Of a stretch of 36,472 nt of DNA, positions 1 through 8,977 are shown in pieces. The first letter of the stretch is position 1. Every line of letters starts with the position of its first letter. Origin of the DNA: SbD1 sp039679945 (lineage in GTDB: Bacteria; Desulfobacterota; Syntrophobacteria; Syntrophobacterales; Syntrophobacteraceae); the NCBI GenBank assembly GCA_039679945.1, contig JBDKTY010000058.1, positions 1 through 36,472 of the forward strand, in the 5' to 3' direction. The translations under genes and the position numbers were made by a program. The notes under the pieces were generated by a model. The model searched no databases. It was not told where the DNA came from and saw only the letters and a list, made by a program, of their open reading frames with translations.

Positions 1-5
1 AATGA

Positions 6-1730
6 ATGGGATCATACTCACGGAGAGAAATTCAGGTGGCGGCTAATATTCTTGATCTGAACGAAAAAAGGCTGGAAAAGCTCCCTCCGCGGCAGTTGAC
101 CAGAGAACTCATGAGCCTTCCCGCGAAACGGAGGATGAAGGTCATCCTGGAGAGGGCCGACTCGGATGCCGTGGTTACAGCCCTCGATGCAAACGATTTC
201 TTCTTTACCCTGGCGGAGATCGGTCCCGATGACGCCCTCCCCCTCCTGGCGCTCGCGAGTGTGGACCAGATCAACCATTTATTTGACATTGCATGGTGGA
301 AGAAGGACGCGATAGAACCCGCGCGGGCGCTGACATGGCTTGAACGACTTTCGAAGGCAAGCGATCGCAAGCTCCTGGAATGGCTCCACCATGCCGACTT
401 CGAATTGCTCATCGCTCTTTTCAAGCAATGCCTCTCGGTTTCAATCGCCCCGGAAGATATAGACATGGTCGAGGCAAGGGAGAGTCTGCCGCCGAGGACA
501 ATTGACGACGTCTACTTCTGGGAAGCGTTGTATCCTCAATATGACGACCTGATCATGCACCTGTTGGGCCTGGTATTCGAGGTGAATTATAACTTCTTCA
601 AGGAACTGATGAATCACATACTCTCCGCGCCGACCCTGGAGATAGAAGAACTGGCCTACCACTTTCACAAGGCGCGACTCGCGGATAACGCCATTCCCGA
701 CTACTACGACGCGCTTGAAATCTATAAGGGCATCAAGCCAACGGAATTCCAGGCCAAGAGGCCCCTGTCGCCGGCCGTGGAGGGGCAAGCGCCACCCTCG
801 TTCGCACTGGCGATGGTCTCGAAAACCGATCTTCTTGGACAGGCCCTCCGAGGCGTCAAGGACCCCGACCTGATCGAGACCCTCCAACTGGAAATGGCCG
901 CGCTCGCCAACAAGGTGATCGTCGCGGACCAGCTTTCCCCCGATAATGCCGAATCTCTCCGCCAGGCTGTCGAAAAAACACTCGCCTATGTAAACCTCGG
1001 TCTCGAAATCAGTTCGGGCGAGGTTTTGGATGCGGCGAAAAAGATTGTGAAGGAACGCTTTCTGGAACACCTGTTCCGGCTTGCGCAGGCTGAGGTGGCC
1101 CAGGTCAGGGGACGCATGCGCCGGGTGGCCGAATATGGCTGGATCGGACAATGTTCGGGAGGAATCAAGCGCCTTGACGGAAAATGGTTCGATATGGCCG
1201 AGGCACTCCTCGCGAAGACGCCGAAAATTCAGCGGGAGTTTAACGAAATTACGGCAGGAAGCGAAGGCGAGGATTTTTTCAGAACCACCCGGGACATTGC
1301 CCTGGCAAACCGGCAGGTGGCTGTGATCACCGCCGCCGGGCACCTTTACAAATCGTTCGGGACCGACCCGAAAGACCTGGAAGAAAGGCTGTGGAGGGAC
1401 GGGCAGGTACACACCTCGGAAGACATTACCCTGGGCGTGATGGTCCTTACCGCCGCGGCCGGGTACCTTTCCTCGGATCAATGGCAAGTGAAGCCTCTCT
1501 CGGTCGAGAACTGGCCGAAGCTTTTCAAGCTGATTCAACCGGCCGAAATGGACAGAGCCGTCAAGGGCTGGGTGCAGGGAGTTGTTCCCGATCCCGAGAA
1601 CAGGGCGCTCGTTGAAGCCTATATGGCTCCTGTCCTGCTTGAGTATGAAAAGGAATTGCGGCCCTTCTCCCCGGACAATCCCCCCGAACCTTACCTGAGT
1701 CCGTTTTTTATATTTGAAGAGCCCGAATAA
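6..1730 (+). CDS. DUF6178 family protein
   Basis: This 574-residue protein resembles the DUF6178 family, found mainly in Desulfobacterota and without a known function. It is soluble, acidic and mostly helical, with no signal peptide or clear membrane segment. Its N-terminal 150 residues (LPPRQLTRELMSLPAKRR and a following helical stretch) look like a repeat-type helical domain similar to the MgtE N-terminal fold; that comparison is inference. The ATG at 6 is the first in frame but lies at the window edge, so its ribosome binding site cannot be judged and the true start could be upstream. A 148-base gap holding a strong hairpin separates it from the next gene, so co-transcription is uncertain. 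The family call is from recognition of the sequence; function is unknown. Confidence 0.75.
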   Translation: MGSYSRREIQVAANILDLNEKRLEKLPPRQLTRELMSLPAKRRMKVILERADSDAVVTALDANDFFFTLAEIGPDDALPLLALASVDQINHLFDIAWWKKDAIEPARALTWLERLSKASDRKLLEWLHHADFELLIALFKQCLSVSIAPEDIDMVEARESLPPRTIDDVYFWEALYPQYDDLIMHLLGLVFEVNYNFFKELMNHILSAPTLEIEELAYHFHKARLADNAIPDYYDALEIYKGIKPTEFQAKRPLSPAVEGQAPPSFALAMVSKTDLLGQALRGVKDPDLIETLQLEMAALANKVIVADQLSPDNAESLRQAVEKTLAYVNLGLEISSGEVLDAAKKIVKERFLEHLFRLAQAEVAQVRGRMRRVAEYGWIGQCSGGIKRLDGKWFDMAEALLAKTPKIQREFNEITAGSEGEDFFRTTRDIALANRQVAVITAAGHLYKSFGTDPKDLEERLWRDGQVHTSEDITLGVMVLTAAAGYLSSDQWQVKPLSVENWPKLFKLIQPAEMDRAVKGWVQGVVPDPENRALVEAYMAPVLLEYEKELRPFSPDNPPEPYLSPFFIFEEPE

Positions 1731-1769
1731 AGCCACTGAGGCATCATTGTTGCATTGCATTTGAGGCTG

Positions 1770-1802
1770 AAGCATGAGTTGCGCCTTTGGCGGCTCATGC
1801 TT
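1770..1802 (+). repeat. Hairpin between DUF6178 gene and kinase gene
   Basis: Arms AAGCATGAG (1770-1778) and CTCATGCTT (1794-1802) pair perfectly, and inside them CGCC (1782-1785) pairs with GGCG (1789-1792) around a TTT loop. No T-run follows, so this is either a U-poor terminator or an mRNA-stabilising structure at the 3' end of the upstream transcript. It lies before the Shine-Dalgarno site of the next gene, which argues that the open frame upstream of 1879 is not translated. Confidence 0.55.
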
Positions 1803-1878
1803 GGCGCCTCCGACGTATCTTCATGCCCCGCGCGCGCCGGATGTCGCCCCAGTCTGTCATTTTCTTGGAGGAAAACAG

Positions 1879-4800
1879 GTGATCAATATTCCAGGGTATC
1901 GGACTATTGAGAAGATATACGACAGCCACACCTCTTTGATCTATCGGGCCTTTCGGGAGAAGGAACAGGACCCGGTAATCCTCAAGGCGATGAAGGAGGA
2001 CTGCCCCTGCCCCGAGGAGATTGCGCGCTATACCCAGGAGTTCAACATCACCCAGTCTCTTCGCAAATACGGGGTCATACATGCTTTTGATTTCGAAATG
2101 CGAGGGAAGGCGCCCGTCATAGTCATGGAGGATTTTGGCGGACAGTCCCTGCAGATATTGAATGCCCGCCGAAGGTTCACCCTGGAGGAAACGCTCGGCA
2201 TAGCGGTACGGATTGCCGACAGTCTGTGTCAAATTCACGCCGAACGCATCGTCCACAAAGATGTCAATCCGTCCAACATTGTCATGAATCCCTCCAGCGG
2301 ACAATTGAAGTTGATCGACTTCGGCATTGCGACTCTGCTTTCCACGGAAAATCCCACTGTCAACGGTCCCTATATCCTTGAAGGCACCCTGCCCTACATA
2401 TCACCGGAGCAAACCGGCCGGCTCAACCGCCCGCTGGATTATCGAACCGATTTTTACTCCTTCGGCACCACGCTCTATGAACTGCTCACGGGCGTCCTCC
2501 CCTTCACCACCGACGATGCCATGGAGATGGTTCACTGCCATATCGCGCGGGAACCGCTGCCGCCAAATGAGATAGATCCCGGCATTCCCGAGACTGTCTC
2601 GCAAATTGTGATGAAGCTCTTGAGAAAGACCGCGGAGGAAAGGTATCAAAGCGCCCGCGGCATCAAGGCCGATTTGGAGGAATGCCTCACCCGGTTGCGC
2701 GCAACCGGTGGAATCGACAAATTTCCGCTTGGTTCCAGGGATGTCTCGGACCGATTCCATGTCCCGCAGAAGCTTTTCGGCAGGGAGCGTTTTCTTTCGA
2801 CTCTCGCCGAATCCATCGAACGGGAAATCCCGGTCTCTCCCGCCCCGGACGGCAGCATAACCGGACGAGGCGGAATGATCATGGTTTCCGGCCGCGCGGG
2901 CGTGGGCAAAACGTCATTGATACAAAAGGCATGCAGAACACTGGTCGGGAAGAAGGGATATTGCATCTCGGGCAAGTTTGCGCAACTCCAGCATGATACG
3001 CCCTACTTGGCTTTCATTCAGGCATTTGAGGGGCTGGTCCGCTACCTGCTCACGGAAAACGAGGTCTCTCTCCAAAAATGGAAGGAACGGCTTCTGGCCG
3101 CCCTTGGCGCCAATGCGCGGCTGATCTCCGATACTATTCCGGGAATCGAGCTGATCCTCGGACCGCAACCGGAAGTGGTTCCGCTGCCCCCAATAGAAGC
3201 TCAGAAACGATTCAATCAGACGATTCAGGATTTTGTCTTCTCGTTTACAGATGCGGGTTGTCCCCTGGTGATCTTTCTCGACGATCTTCATTGGGCGGAC
3301 GCCGCCTCACTCAGGCTGCTCGAAGTCCTCATGTCGGGCTCCCGGGGAAGGGACTTTTTTCTACTGGGTGCATTTCGGAATGAGAACCTGAACAGCGCGC
3401 ATCCCTTGATCCTGACTCTCAAGGAGATCCAGAACAGCGGTGTCAGCCTGTCACACATAGTCCTGCCGCCATTGCGGCAAGGGGACATCGACCAACTCGT
3501 TGCCGAGTGCCTCGGCTGTTCTCTCGAGAAAGCCGCGCCCCTGGCTGAACTGGTGCTCATCAGGACGAAGGGCAATCCCTTTTTTATCCGCGAGTTTTTG
3601 CAGTCACTCTACAGGGAGGGACTGATTGAATTTGACCAGCATGAATGCAGTTGGAACTGGGACATTGACAAAATTCGTACCCGGAGTGTGACAGAAAATG
3701 TTCTTTCACTGCTGGAGCACAGAATCCAACTGCTTAAACCGCGCACAAGGGAGCTTCTGAAGCTCTCGGCCTGCCTGGGGAATCAATTCGACCTCAAATC
3801 ACTGGCCGCCGTGCTGGGACAAGCCCCCCGCGCGATATCGTCCGATCTTATGGATGTAATCGCGGAGGGTTTTGTATTCCCTCTTCGAAACACCCATGGC
3901 GATACAGCATGCGCCGGGCTCACCGCCGATTACAGGTTCTCCCATGACCGCGTCCAGCAGGCGGCATACTGCCTCATCCCCGAGGAGCAGAGGCTGCGGA
4001 TGCATCTGGATGTGGGCCGTAAGCTGCTCGTGAGCACTTTGAAAGAGGAGTTGCCCCGTAGAATCCTTGACATCGTCAATCACCTGGACATGGCCGTCGA
4101 GTTGATCGACAGCCAGACGGAGCGTGACGAACTGGCCGGGCTCAACCTTGCCGCGGCCCGGAAGGCCATGAGTTCGTCGGCCTATGAGGCGGCGCTTCGA
4201 TATCTGAAGACCGGCATTGCCCTGCTGGGCGCCGAGCGATGGGACAGGCAATATGACCTGAGCCTCGATTTGCACTCGTGCGCGACCGAAGCGGCCTTTC
4301 TTAACGTCGATTTTACTGAAATGGAGCGACTGGCTGCCGAAGTGGTTGCGCGGGCGAAGACTTTGCTGGACACCATCAAGGCCCGTGAAATACTGCTTTG
4401 GAGCTACGTGGCCCAAAACAGGCTGCAGGAGGCGGTTGACCGCGGGCTGGAGATACTCACGGCATTGGGATTCAAGACGAGCAAGAAGCCCGGCAAATTA
4501 ACAATCCTTTTGGCATTTCTCAAGACGAAGTTTCACCTGGCGGGCAGGCGGATAGAAGATCTGGCCGACCTGCCCGAAATGACCGCCCCGGGCAAGCTGG
4601 CAATCATGCGCATTCTCGGGATCATCAGCGGGGCGCTTCATAAGGCCTATCCCGGACTGTTTCCCGTTTCCGCGTTCAAGCTAACGGAAATGTCGGCCAG
4701 GTATGGAAACACGGACATGTCCACGGTGGGCTACTGTGGTTACGGAATGATGCTCTGCGCGCTGGGCGATTTCGATAAAGGATTCCGCTTCGGCAGGATG

Positions 4801-7542
4801 GCGATTGAACTGGCCGAGCGCCGCAACAGCCGCTACAAAGCCATGACCTTGTTCGTCTTCAATACTCTCGTCAGGCATTGGAAGGAAGATATCAGGCAAG
4901 GCCTGGACGAATCCCTGAAGGCCTATCGGGCCGGAATCGAGACGGGGGACTTTACCTACGCTTCCTACTCCCTCTCCACATACTCCAGCCAATCGTTCAT
5001 GGCGGGGAAAAGGCTCACGGAACTCGAGCCGGAAGTGCTCAAGTACAGGGATACCATCAGCGAACTCAAGCAGGATGGCCCCATGTATTCCATCAGGCTC
5101 ATCCACCAGGTGCTGCTCAACCTGATGGGGCGCTCCGGGGATACATGCCGGTTCACCGGCGACAGTTTCGATGAGGAAGAACTCCTGCCGGCCATCTTCG
5201 AGGCGGGCGACAGGTCTCTAATTTTCCTGGTTTCCTATTACAGAATGCAGTTGCGCTACTTCTTCCGGGATTTTGAAAAGGCCACGGAGGCCGTACATCT
5301 GGCGGAAAAACATCTGGATGCCGTCCGGTCCATGGCATATATCCCCCCCTTCCACTTCTACGCGTCGCTGGCCGGACTCGCGGCCTTCGACGATCAGGAC
5401 AAATCCGCGAGAAGGAAGATCCTGGCAAGGGCGGCGGATACCCAGCGAAAAATGAGGAAATGGGCAAAGCATGCCCCTTCGAACTGCCTCCACAAGTACT
5501 GGCTGCTGCGGGCTGAAATTGCGCGAGTCAAGGGGCGGGACTCGCAGGCCATGGAATCCTATGAAAGGGCAATCGAACTGGCCTCAAAAAACGGCTACAT
5601 TCATGAAGAGGCCCTGGCCAATGAACTGGCGGCCCGGTTCTACTTCTCAAGGAACAGGAATAAAGCCGCCAGGCCTTATCTCGAAGATGCCCTGAGCGGG
5701 TACACCAGGTGGGGTGCGGATGCAAAAGTCAAAAGCCTGACCGGGGATTATCCCGACATTCTCGAACAGACCGAAGGGCATTTCGAAGACCGGGACCAGC
5801 GAACCAAGTCCGGGGGGACGTCTCCGTTGACCATGGACCGGGGGGGTTCCGGCGAATTGGACCTGAAATCGGTTTCGAAGGCATCCCAGGCCATTTCCAG
5901 CGAGATCGAACTTGAAGGGCTTCTGACCCGGCTGGTTCAGATTATCGTGGAAAATGCCGGAGCGGAAAAAGGCTTCCTCATTCTCAGGAAAGGCGACAGC
6001 TTCATGGTGGAAGCCGGGCTGAGCGCCCTCGCCACCCAATCCGGTCCTTTGACGCCGGTCCCGCTGGGCGAATGCGGTGAACTGAGCACGGCCATTGTCG
6101 AGTATGTGGCAAGAACGGGAGAGAGTATCATCCTGAGCGATGCGACCAACGAGGGACTTTTCACACAGGATGATTACACACTGGAAAAACAGCCCAGGTC
6201 GGTCCTTTGCACCCCGATTCTGCACCACTCCTCTCTTACCGGCATACTCTACCTCGAGAACAACCTGACTATCGGGGCATTTACCAGCGAGAGCGTCAGA
6301 CTGTTGGGCATGCTCGCCGCACAGGCCGCCATATCCATTGAAAATGCCAGACTTTATGAAGAACTCAGGCAGTACAGGGAACACCTGGAAAGACTGGTTG
6401 AAGAACGCACGGAGGCATTGCGCGAGAACCAGCGTATTCTATCGACCCTCATGAGCAATCTTCCGGGCATGGCCTACAGATGCCTCAGCGATTCCGGGCG
6501 TACTGTGATATTCGCGAGCGAGGGATCATACGATCTCACCGGTTACTCTCCCCAGGAACTTACGGGCGACCAGCCGATTCATTTCGATGAACTGGTCCAC
6601 GAAGATGACCGCGAGCACCTGAGGCGCACGGTGAATTCGTCACTGGAGCAGGGCGTCTCATTTCAGATCATGTACCGCATCACCACCAGGACAGGCGAAC
6701 TGAAATGGGTTTGGGAGCAGGGCCAGGGAGTCCGCATACCAAACGGCATGATCCCGACCATAGAGGGGTTCATCACCGATGTGACCGCTCATAAGCTGAT
6801 GGAGCAGGAACTCCTCAAGACCCAAAAGCTCGAGTCGGTAAGCGTGCTGGCCGGGGGCATCGCGCACGATTTCAACAATCTCCTGACCGCGATCATGGGC
6901 AATATAACCATGGCCAAGCTGGGCACCGCGGTCGAGGCCAAGGAAACCAAGTACCTGAAGAGCGCGGAGGAAGCATCCCTGCAGGCCCGCAATCTCATGC
7001 AACAGTTTATAGCATTCGCCGAAGGCGGTCTGGCTGTCAAGAACGTGGAATCGCTGCTCGATGTGATAGACCGCGCGGTGAACCTCGCCCTGAGCGGATC
7101 GAGCATAATACCCCGCATGAGTCTCGCCCGCGACCTCTGGCCCGTTGACTGCGATCCGAGACAGATCCACCAGGTGCTCGTAAACCTCATCATGAATGCC
7201 AGGGAATCGATGCCTCGCGGCGGCGTGGTGGATGTCGAGGCAAAGAACCTGTACTATTCAGCCGACGCGGTCTCCTCCCTCGAGAGGCGCAATCACATCA
7301 TGATCTCCATAAGGGACCACGGCAAGGGCATCCCCGAAGAGAATCTGTCCAAGGTGTTCGATCCCTATTTCAGCACCAAGGAACGAGGGATCCAGAAAGG
7401 CATGGGCCTCGGACTCACGAGCGCGTACTCCATAATAAAGCGGCACGGCGGTCACCTCATCGTGGAATCCGAAGCCGGCATCGGCACCACTGCCCAGGTT
7501 TACCTGCCCGCTCAGGGGACCAGCACGATTTTACCGAACTGA
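1879..7542 (+). CDS. Ser/Thr kinase - AAA ATPase - GAF - PAS - histidine kinase fusion
   Basis: A giant 1,887-residue signalling protein. The frame is open from 1774, but GTG 1879 has GGAGG seven bases upstream, and the protein-kinase fold begins at once (IPGYRTIEKIY), so this start is preferred. Domains in order: Ser/Thr kinase, about 1-270 (ATP-binding K36, catalytic HKDVNPSN with D128, DFG 147-149); AAA_16-type ATPase, about 290-650 (Walker A GRAGVGKTS near 338, Walker B VIFLDDLHWAD near 462); a long TPR-like helical region to about 1300; GAF, about 1330-1490; short coiled coil; PAS, about 1520-1640; histidine kinase with H-box GGIAHDFNN near 1661 and an ATPase domain with NARESMPRGG and DHGKGIPEE. 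It has no receiver domain and no membrane segment. Known members of this trifunctional family are soluble sensors whose input is mostly unknown. No cognate regulator is adjacent. Its 3' end overlaps the convergent dehydrogenase gene by 31 bases. Confidence 0.93.
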   Translation: MINIPGYRTIEKIYDSHTSLIYRAFREKEQDPVILKAMKEDCPCPEEIARYTQEFNITQSLRKYGVIHAFDFEMRGKAPVIVMEDFGGQSLQILNARRRFTLEETLGIAVRIADSLCQIHAERIVHKDVNPSNIVMNPSSGQLKLIDFGIATLLSTENPTVNGPYILEGTLPYISPEQTGRLNRPLDYRTDFYSFGTTLYELLTGVLPFTTDDAMEMVHCHIAREPLPPNEIDPGIPETVSQIVMKLLRKTAEERYQSARGIKADLEECLTRLRATGGIDKFPLGSRDVSDRFHVPQKLFGRERFLSTLAESIEREIPVSPAPDGSITGRGGMIMVSGRAGVGKTSLIQKACRTLVGKKGYCISGKFAQLQHDTPYLAFIQAFEGLVRYLLTENEVSLQKWKERLLAALGANARLISDTIPGIELILGPQPEVVPLPPIEAQKRFNQTIQDFVFSFTDAGCPLVIFLDDLHWADAASLRLLEVLMSGSRGRDFFLLGAFRNENLNSAHPLILTLKEIQNSGVSLSHIVLPPLRQGDIDQLVAECLGCSLEKAAPLAELVLIRTKGNPFFIREFLQSLYREGLIEFDQHECSWNWDIDKIRTRSVTENVLSLLEHRIQLLKPRTRELLKLSACLGNQFDLKSLAAVLGQAPRAISSDLMDVIAEGFVFPLRNTHGDTACAGLTADYRFSHDRVQQAAYCLIPEEQRLRMHLDVGRKLLVSTLKEELPRRILDIVNHLDMAVELIDSQTERDELAGLNLAAARKAMSSSAYEAALRYLKTGIALLGAERWDRQYDLSLDLHSCATEAAFLNVDFTEMERLAAEVVARAKTLLDTIKAREILLWSYVAQNRLQEAVDRGLEILTALGFKTSKKPGKLTILLAFLKTKFHLAGRRIEDLADLPEMTAPGKLAIMRILGIISGALHKAYPGLFPVSAFKLTEMSARYGNTDMSTVGYCGYGMMLCALGDFDKGFRFGRMAIELAERRNSRYKAMTLFVFNTLVRHWKEDIRQGLDESLKAYRAGIETGDFTYASYSLSTYSSQSFMAGKRLTELEPEVLKYRDTISELKQDGPMYSIRLIHQVLLNLMGRSGDTCRFTGDSFDEEELLPAIFEAGDRSLIFLVSYYRMQLRYFFRDFEKATEAVHLAEKHLDAVRSMAYIPPFHFYASLAGLAAFDDQDKSARRKILARAADTQRKMRKWAKHAPSNCLHKYWLLRAEIARVKGRDSQAMESYERAIELASKNGYIHEEALANELAARFYFSRNRNKAARPYLEDALSGYTRWGADAKVKSLTGDYPDILEQTEGHFEDRDQRTKSGGTSPLTMDRGGSGELDLKSVSKASQAISSEIELEGLLTRLVQIIVENAGAEKGFLILRKGDSFMVEAGLSALATQSGPLTPVPLGECGELSTAIVEYVARTGESIILSDATNEGLFTQDDYTLEKQPRSVLCTPILHHSSLTGILYLENNLTIGAFTSESVRLLGMLAAQAAISIENARLYEELRQYREHLERLVEERTEALRENQRILSTLMSNLPGMAYRCLSDSGRTVIFASEGSYDLTGYSPQELTGDQPIHFDELVHEDDREHLRRTVNSSLEQGVSFQIMYRITTRTGELKWVWEQGQGVRIPNGMIPTIEGFITDVTAHKLMEQELLKTQKLESVSVLAGGIAHDFNNLLTAIMGNITMAKLGTAVEAKETKYLKSAEEASLQARNLMQQFIAFAEGGLAVKNVESLLDVIDRAVNLALSGSSIIPRMSLARDLWPVDCDPRQIHQVLVNLIMNARESMPRGGVVDVEAKNLYYSADAVSSLERRNHIMISIRDHGKGIPEENLSKVFDPYFSTKERGIQKGMGLGLTSAYSIIKRHGGHLIVESEAGIGTTAQVYLPAQGTSTILPN

Positions 7543-8540
7543 TCGCTTCGCTCCATCATTTGAAAGGCGCGCAGTCCCTCGCTGAGCGGGATCACGGCAT
7601 CGACGACGGTCTTTAGCCTGCCGCTCCACAGCAGTTGCGTGATCTCGTGAAAGTCCTGGTGAGTTCCCATCGTACTGCCGATCAGGCTTATCTGTTTCCC
7701 GAAGATCCTCCTGATATCTATTTCGGCATGGGGCCCGCTCGTATTCCCGACGATCACGATGCGCCCGCCTCGTGCCACAACCTGCATGCTCGCATCCAGG
7801 GTCGCCGCGCCCACGTTGTCCACAACCACATCCACGCCCCGCTTTCCGGTAAGCCTCAGGACCTCTTTGCGCCAGTCCAGACGAGAGCGGTCGACAGCAA
7901 TGTCGGCGCCCAGCCCCAGCGCTTTTTCCGCCTTTTCCGCGTTGCTCGCCACCACCAGTACAGTGGCCCCGGCCAGCTTCGCGATCTGTGTCGCGACACT
8001 GTTTACCCCGCCGCCGGCCCCGACTACCAGAACGGTTTCACCGGCCCTCAGCATCGCACGGTGTATGAGCATCCTCCAGGCGGTGAGAGTCACCAGCAGC
8101 GGCGCGGCGGCCTCCGCAAAGTCGATCTTTTCGGGGATCTCCACGAGGTTTTCAGCCGGAACAACCAGGTACTCCGCAAGCCCCCCGCGCACATGCTCCC
8201 CGATTATCCGATACCCGGGGCTCATCGAGGGCTCCCCCCGGCGCGTGAACTCATCCTCGCCCGTGTTCAGGTTCATGTCGATTACAACGCGTTGCCCGGA
8301 TTTCCAAGCGGAAACCTCGGAGCCCGTTTCCACCACCACCCCGGCGATATCGGACCCGCCCCAGTGCGGCATTTCCAGATTCAGACCCGGCCAACCGCGC
8401 ATTACCCAGATGTCCAGATGGTTGATGGCACAGGCTTTCACCTGGACCAGGACCTCTCCCCTGCCCGGTTTCCGCTCCGGGACATCGTCATAAGTGAGCA
8501 CGTCCAGTCCGCCGTGGCCGTAATAGCATAATGCTTTCAT
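7512..8540 (-). CDS. Zinc-type medium-chain dehydrogenase/reductase
   Basis: A 342-residue medium-chain dehydrogenase/reductase: an N-terminal GroES-like domain (KACAINHLDIWVMRG, HWGGSDIAGVV) and a Rossmann domain with VVGAGGGVNSVATQIAKLAG for NAD(P). It should oxidise an alcohol or reduce an aldehyde, enone or quinone; the substrate cannot be told. The Cys of CAINHLD sits where alcohol dehydrogenases have a catalytic zinc ligand. The lobe that usually carries four structural-zinc cysteines (about residues 92-125, around NTGEDEFTRRGEPS) has none, so the structural zinc is predicted absent. AGGAG lies seven to eight bases before the ATG. The gene is alone on this strand and divergent from the PBP1A gene; its last 31 bases overlap the kinase gene, so antisense effects between the two transcripts are possible. 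Confidence 0.9.
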   Translation of the reverse strand: MKALCYYGHGGLDVLTYDDVPERKPGRGEVLVQVKACAINHLDIWVMRGWPGLNLEMPHWGGSDIAGVVVETGSEVSAWKSGQRVVIDMNLNTGEDEFTRRGEPSMSPGYRIIGEHVRGGLAEYLVVPAENLVEIPEKIDFAEAAAPLLVTLTAWRMLIHRAMLRAGETVLVVGAGGGVNSVATQIAKLAGATVLVVASNAEKAEKALGLGADIAVDRSRLDWRKEVLRLTGKRGVDVVVDNVGAATLDASMQVVARGGRIVIVGNTSGPHAEIDIRRIFGKQISLIGSTMGTHQDFHEITQLLWSGRLKTVVDAVIPLSEGLRAFQMMERSDQFGKIVLVP

Positions 8541-8977
8541 GTCAAACGAACTCCTTTACTCTCGGTATTTGATATCGGAGCCGGCATTGAATGTGGTCCC
8601 GGCAATTTTCTGGGCGGCATTGTGCCACAAATTTGCCGTAACTCCTTTCAGTTTCCGGAGACAATTGCATGCCGCCATGCTCCTTTAGAAGATCTTTCGC
8701 AAACTAACCTTGCTTTCACTTCTTTCAACCCGTCCGGTCCGGATTTGCCTTGGAGTTGATTTTGCCGGATGAATGCATCGAGAAGGCCGCATGGTCGAAA
8801 TACCTCCTGAAATCAGGAAAATGAGAGCGTGTTTTATTTCCATGCGAGGCGCGGTTATTTATTTTGCGGCGTGGGTATGGTAAGAATAATTTTTTGCTTT
8901 TCCGGACGATGACAGATACGGCATTTCCGGTTCCGCTCAGGCTCACGTTGGAACCGGTTGCCGGCAAGAGGTGATTC
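8541..8977. promoter_or_regulatory. Divergent intergenic region, dehydrogenase / PBP1A
   Basis: No convincing gene. It must hold the promoters of both flanking genes. An AT-rich stretch near 8855-8900 gives a weak sigma-70-like match toward the PBP1A gene (TTGCGG, 17 bases, TAATTT). Inverted arms CCGGTTCC (8927-8934) and GGAACCGG (8950-8957) could form a leader hairpin just before the AGAGG ribosome binding site. An 84-codon minus-strand frame here shows no recognisable domain. Confidence 0.35.

Noticed and set aside
441..1775. A 444-codon minus-strand open frame
   Set aside because: Opposite the DUF6178 gene, with no recognisable domain and Arg/His/Gln-rich composition typical of an antisense frame.
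1774..1878. N-terminal extension of the giant kinase from ATG 1774
   Set aside because: It overlaps a strong hairpin, has no Shine-Dalgarno site and precedes the kinase fold; GTG 1879 has an ideal site.
7635..8531. A 298-codon plus-strand open frame
   Set aside because: Mirror of the dehydrogenase gene, which has clear family motifs and a ribosome binding site.
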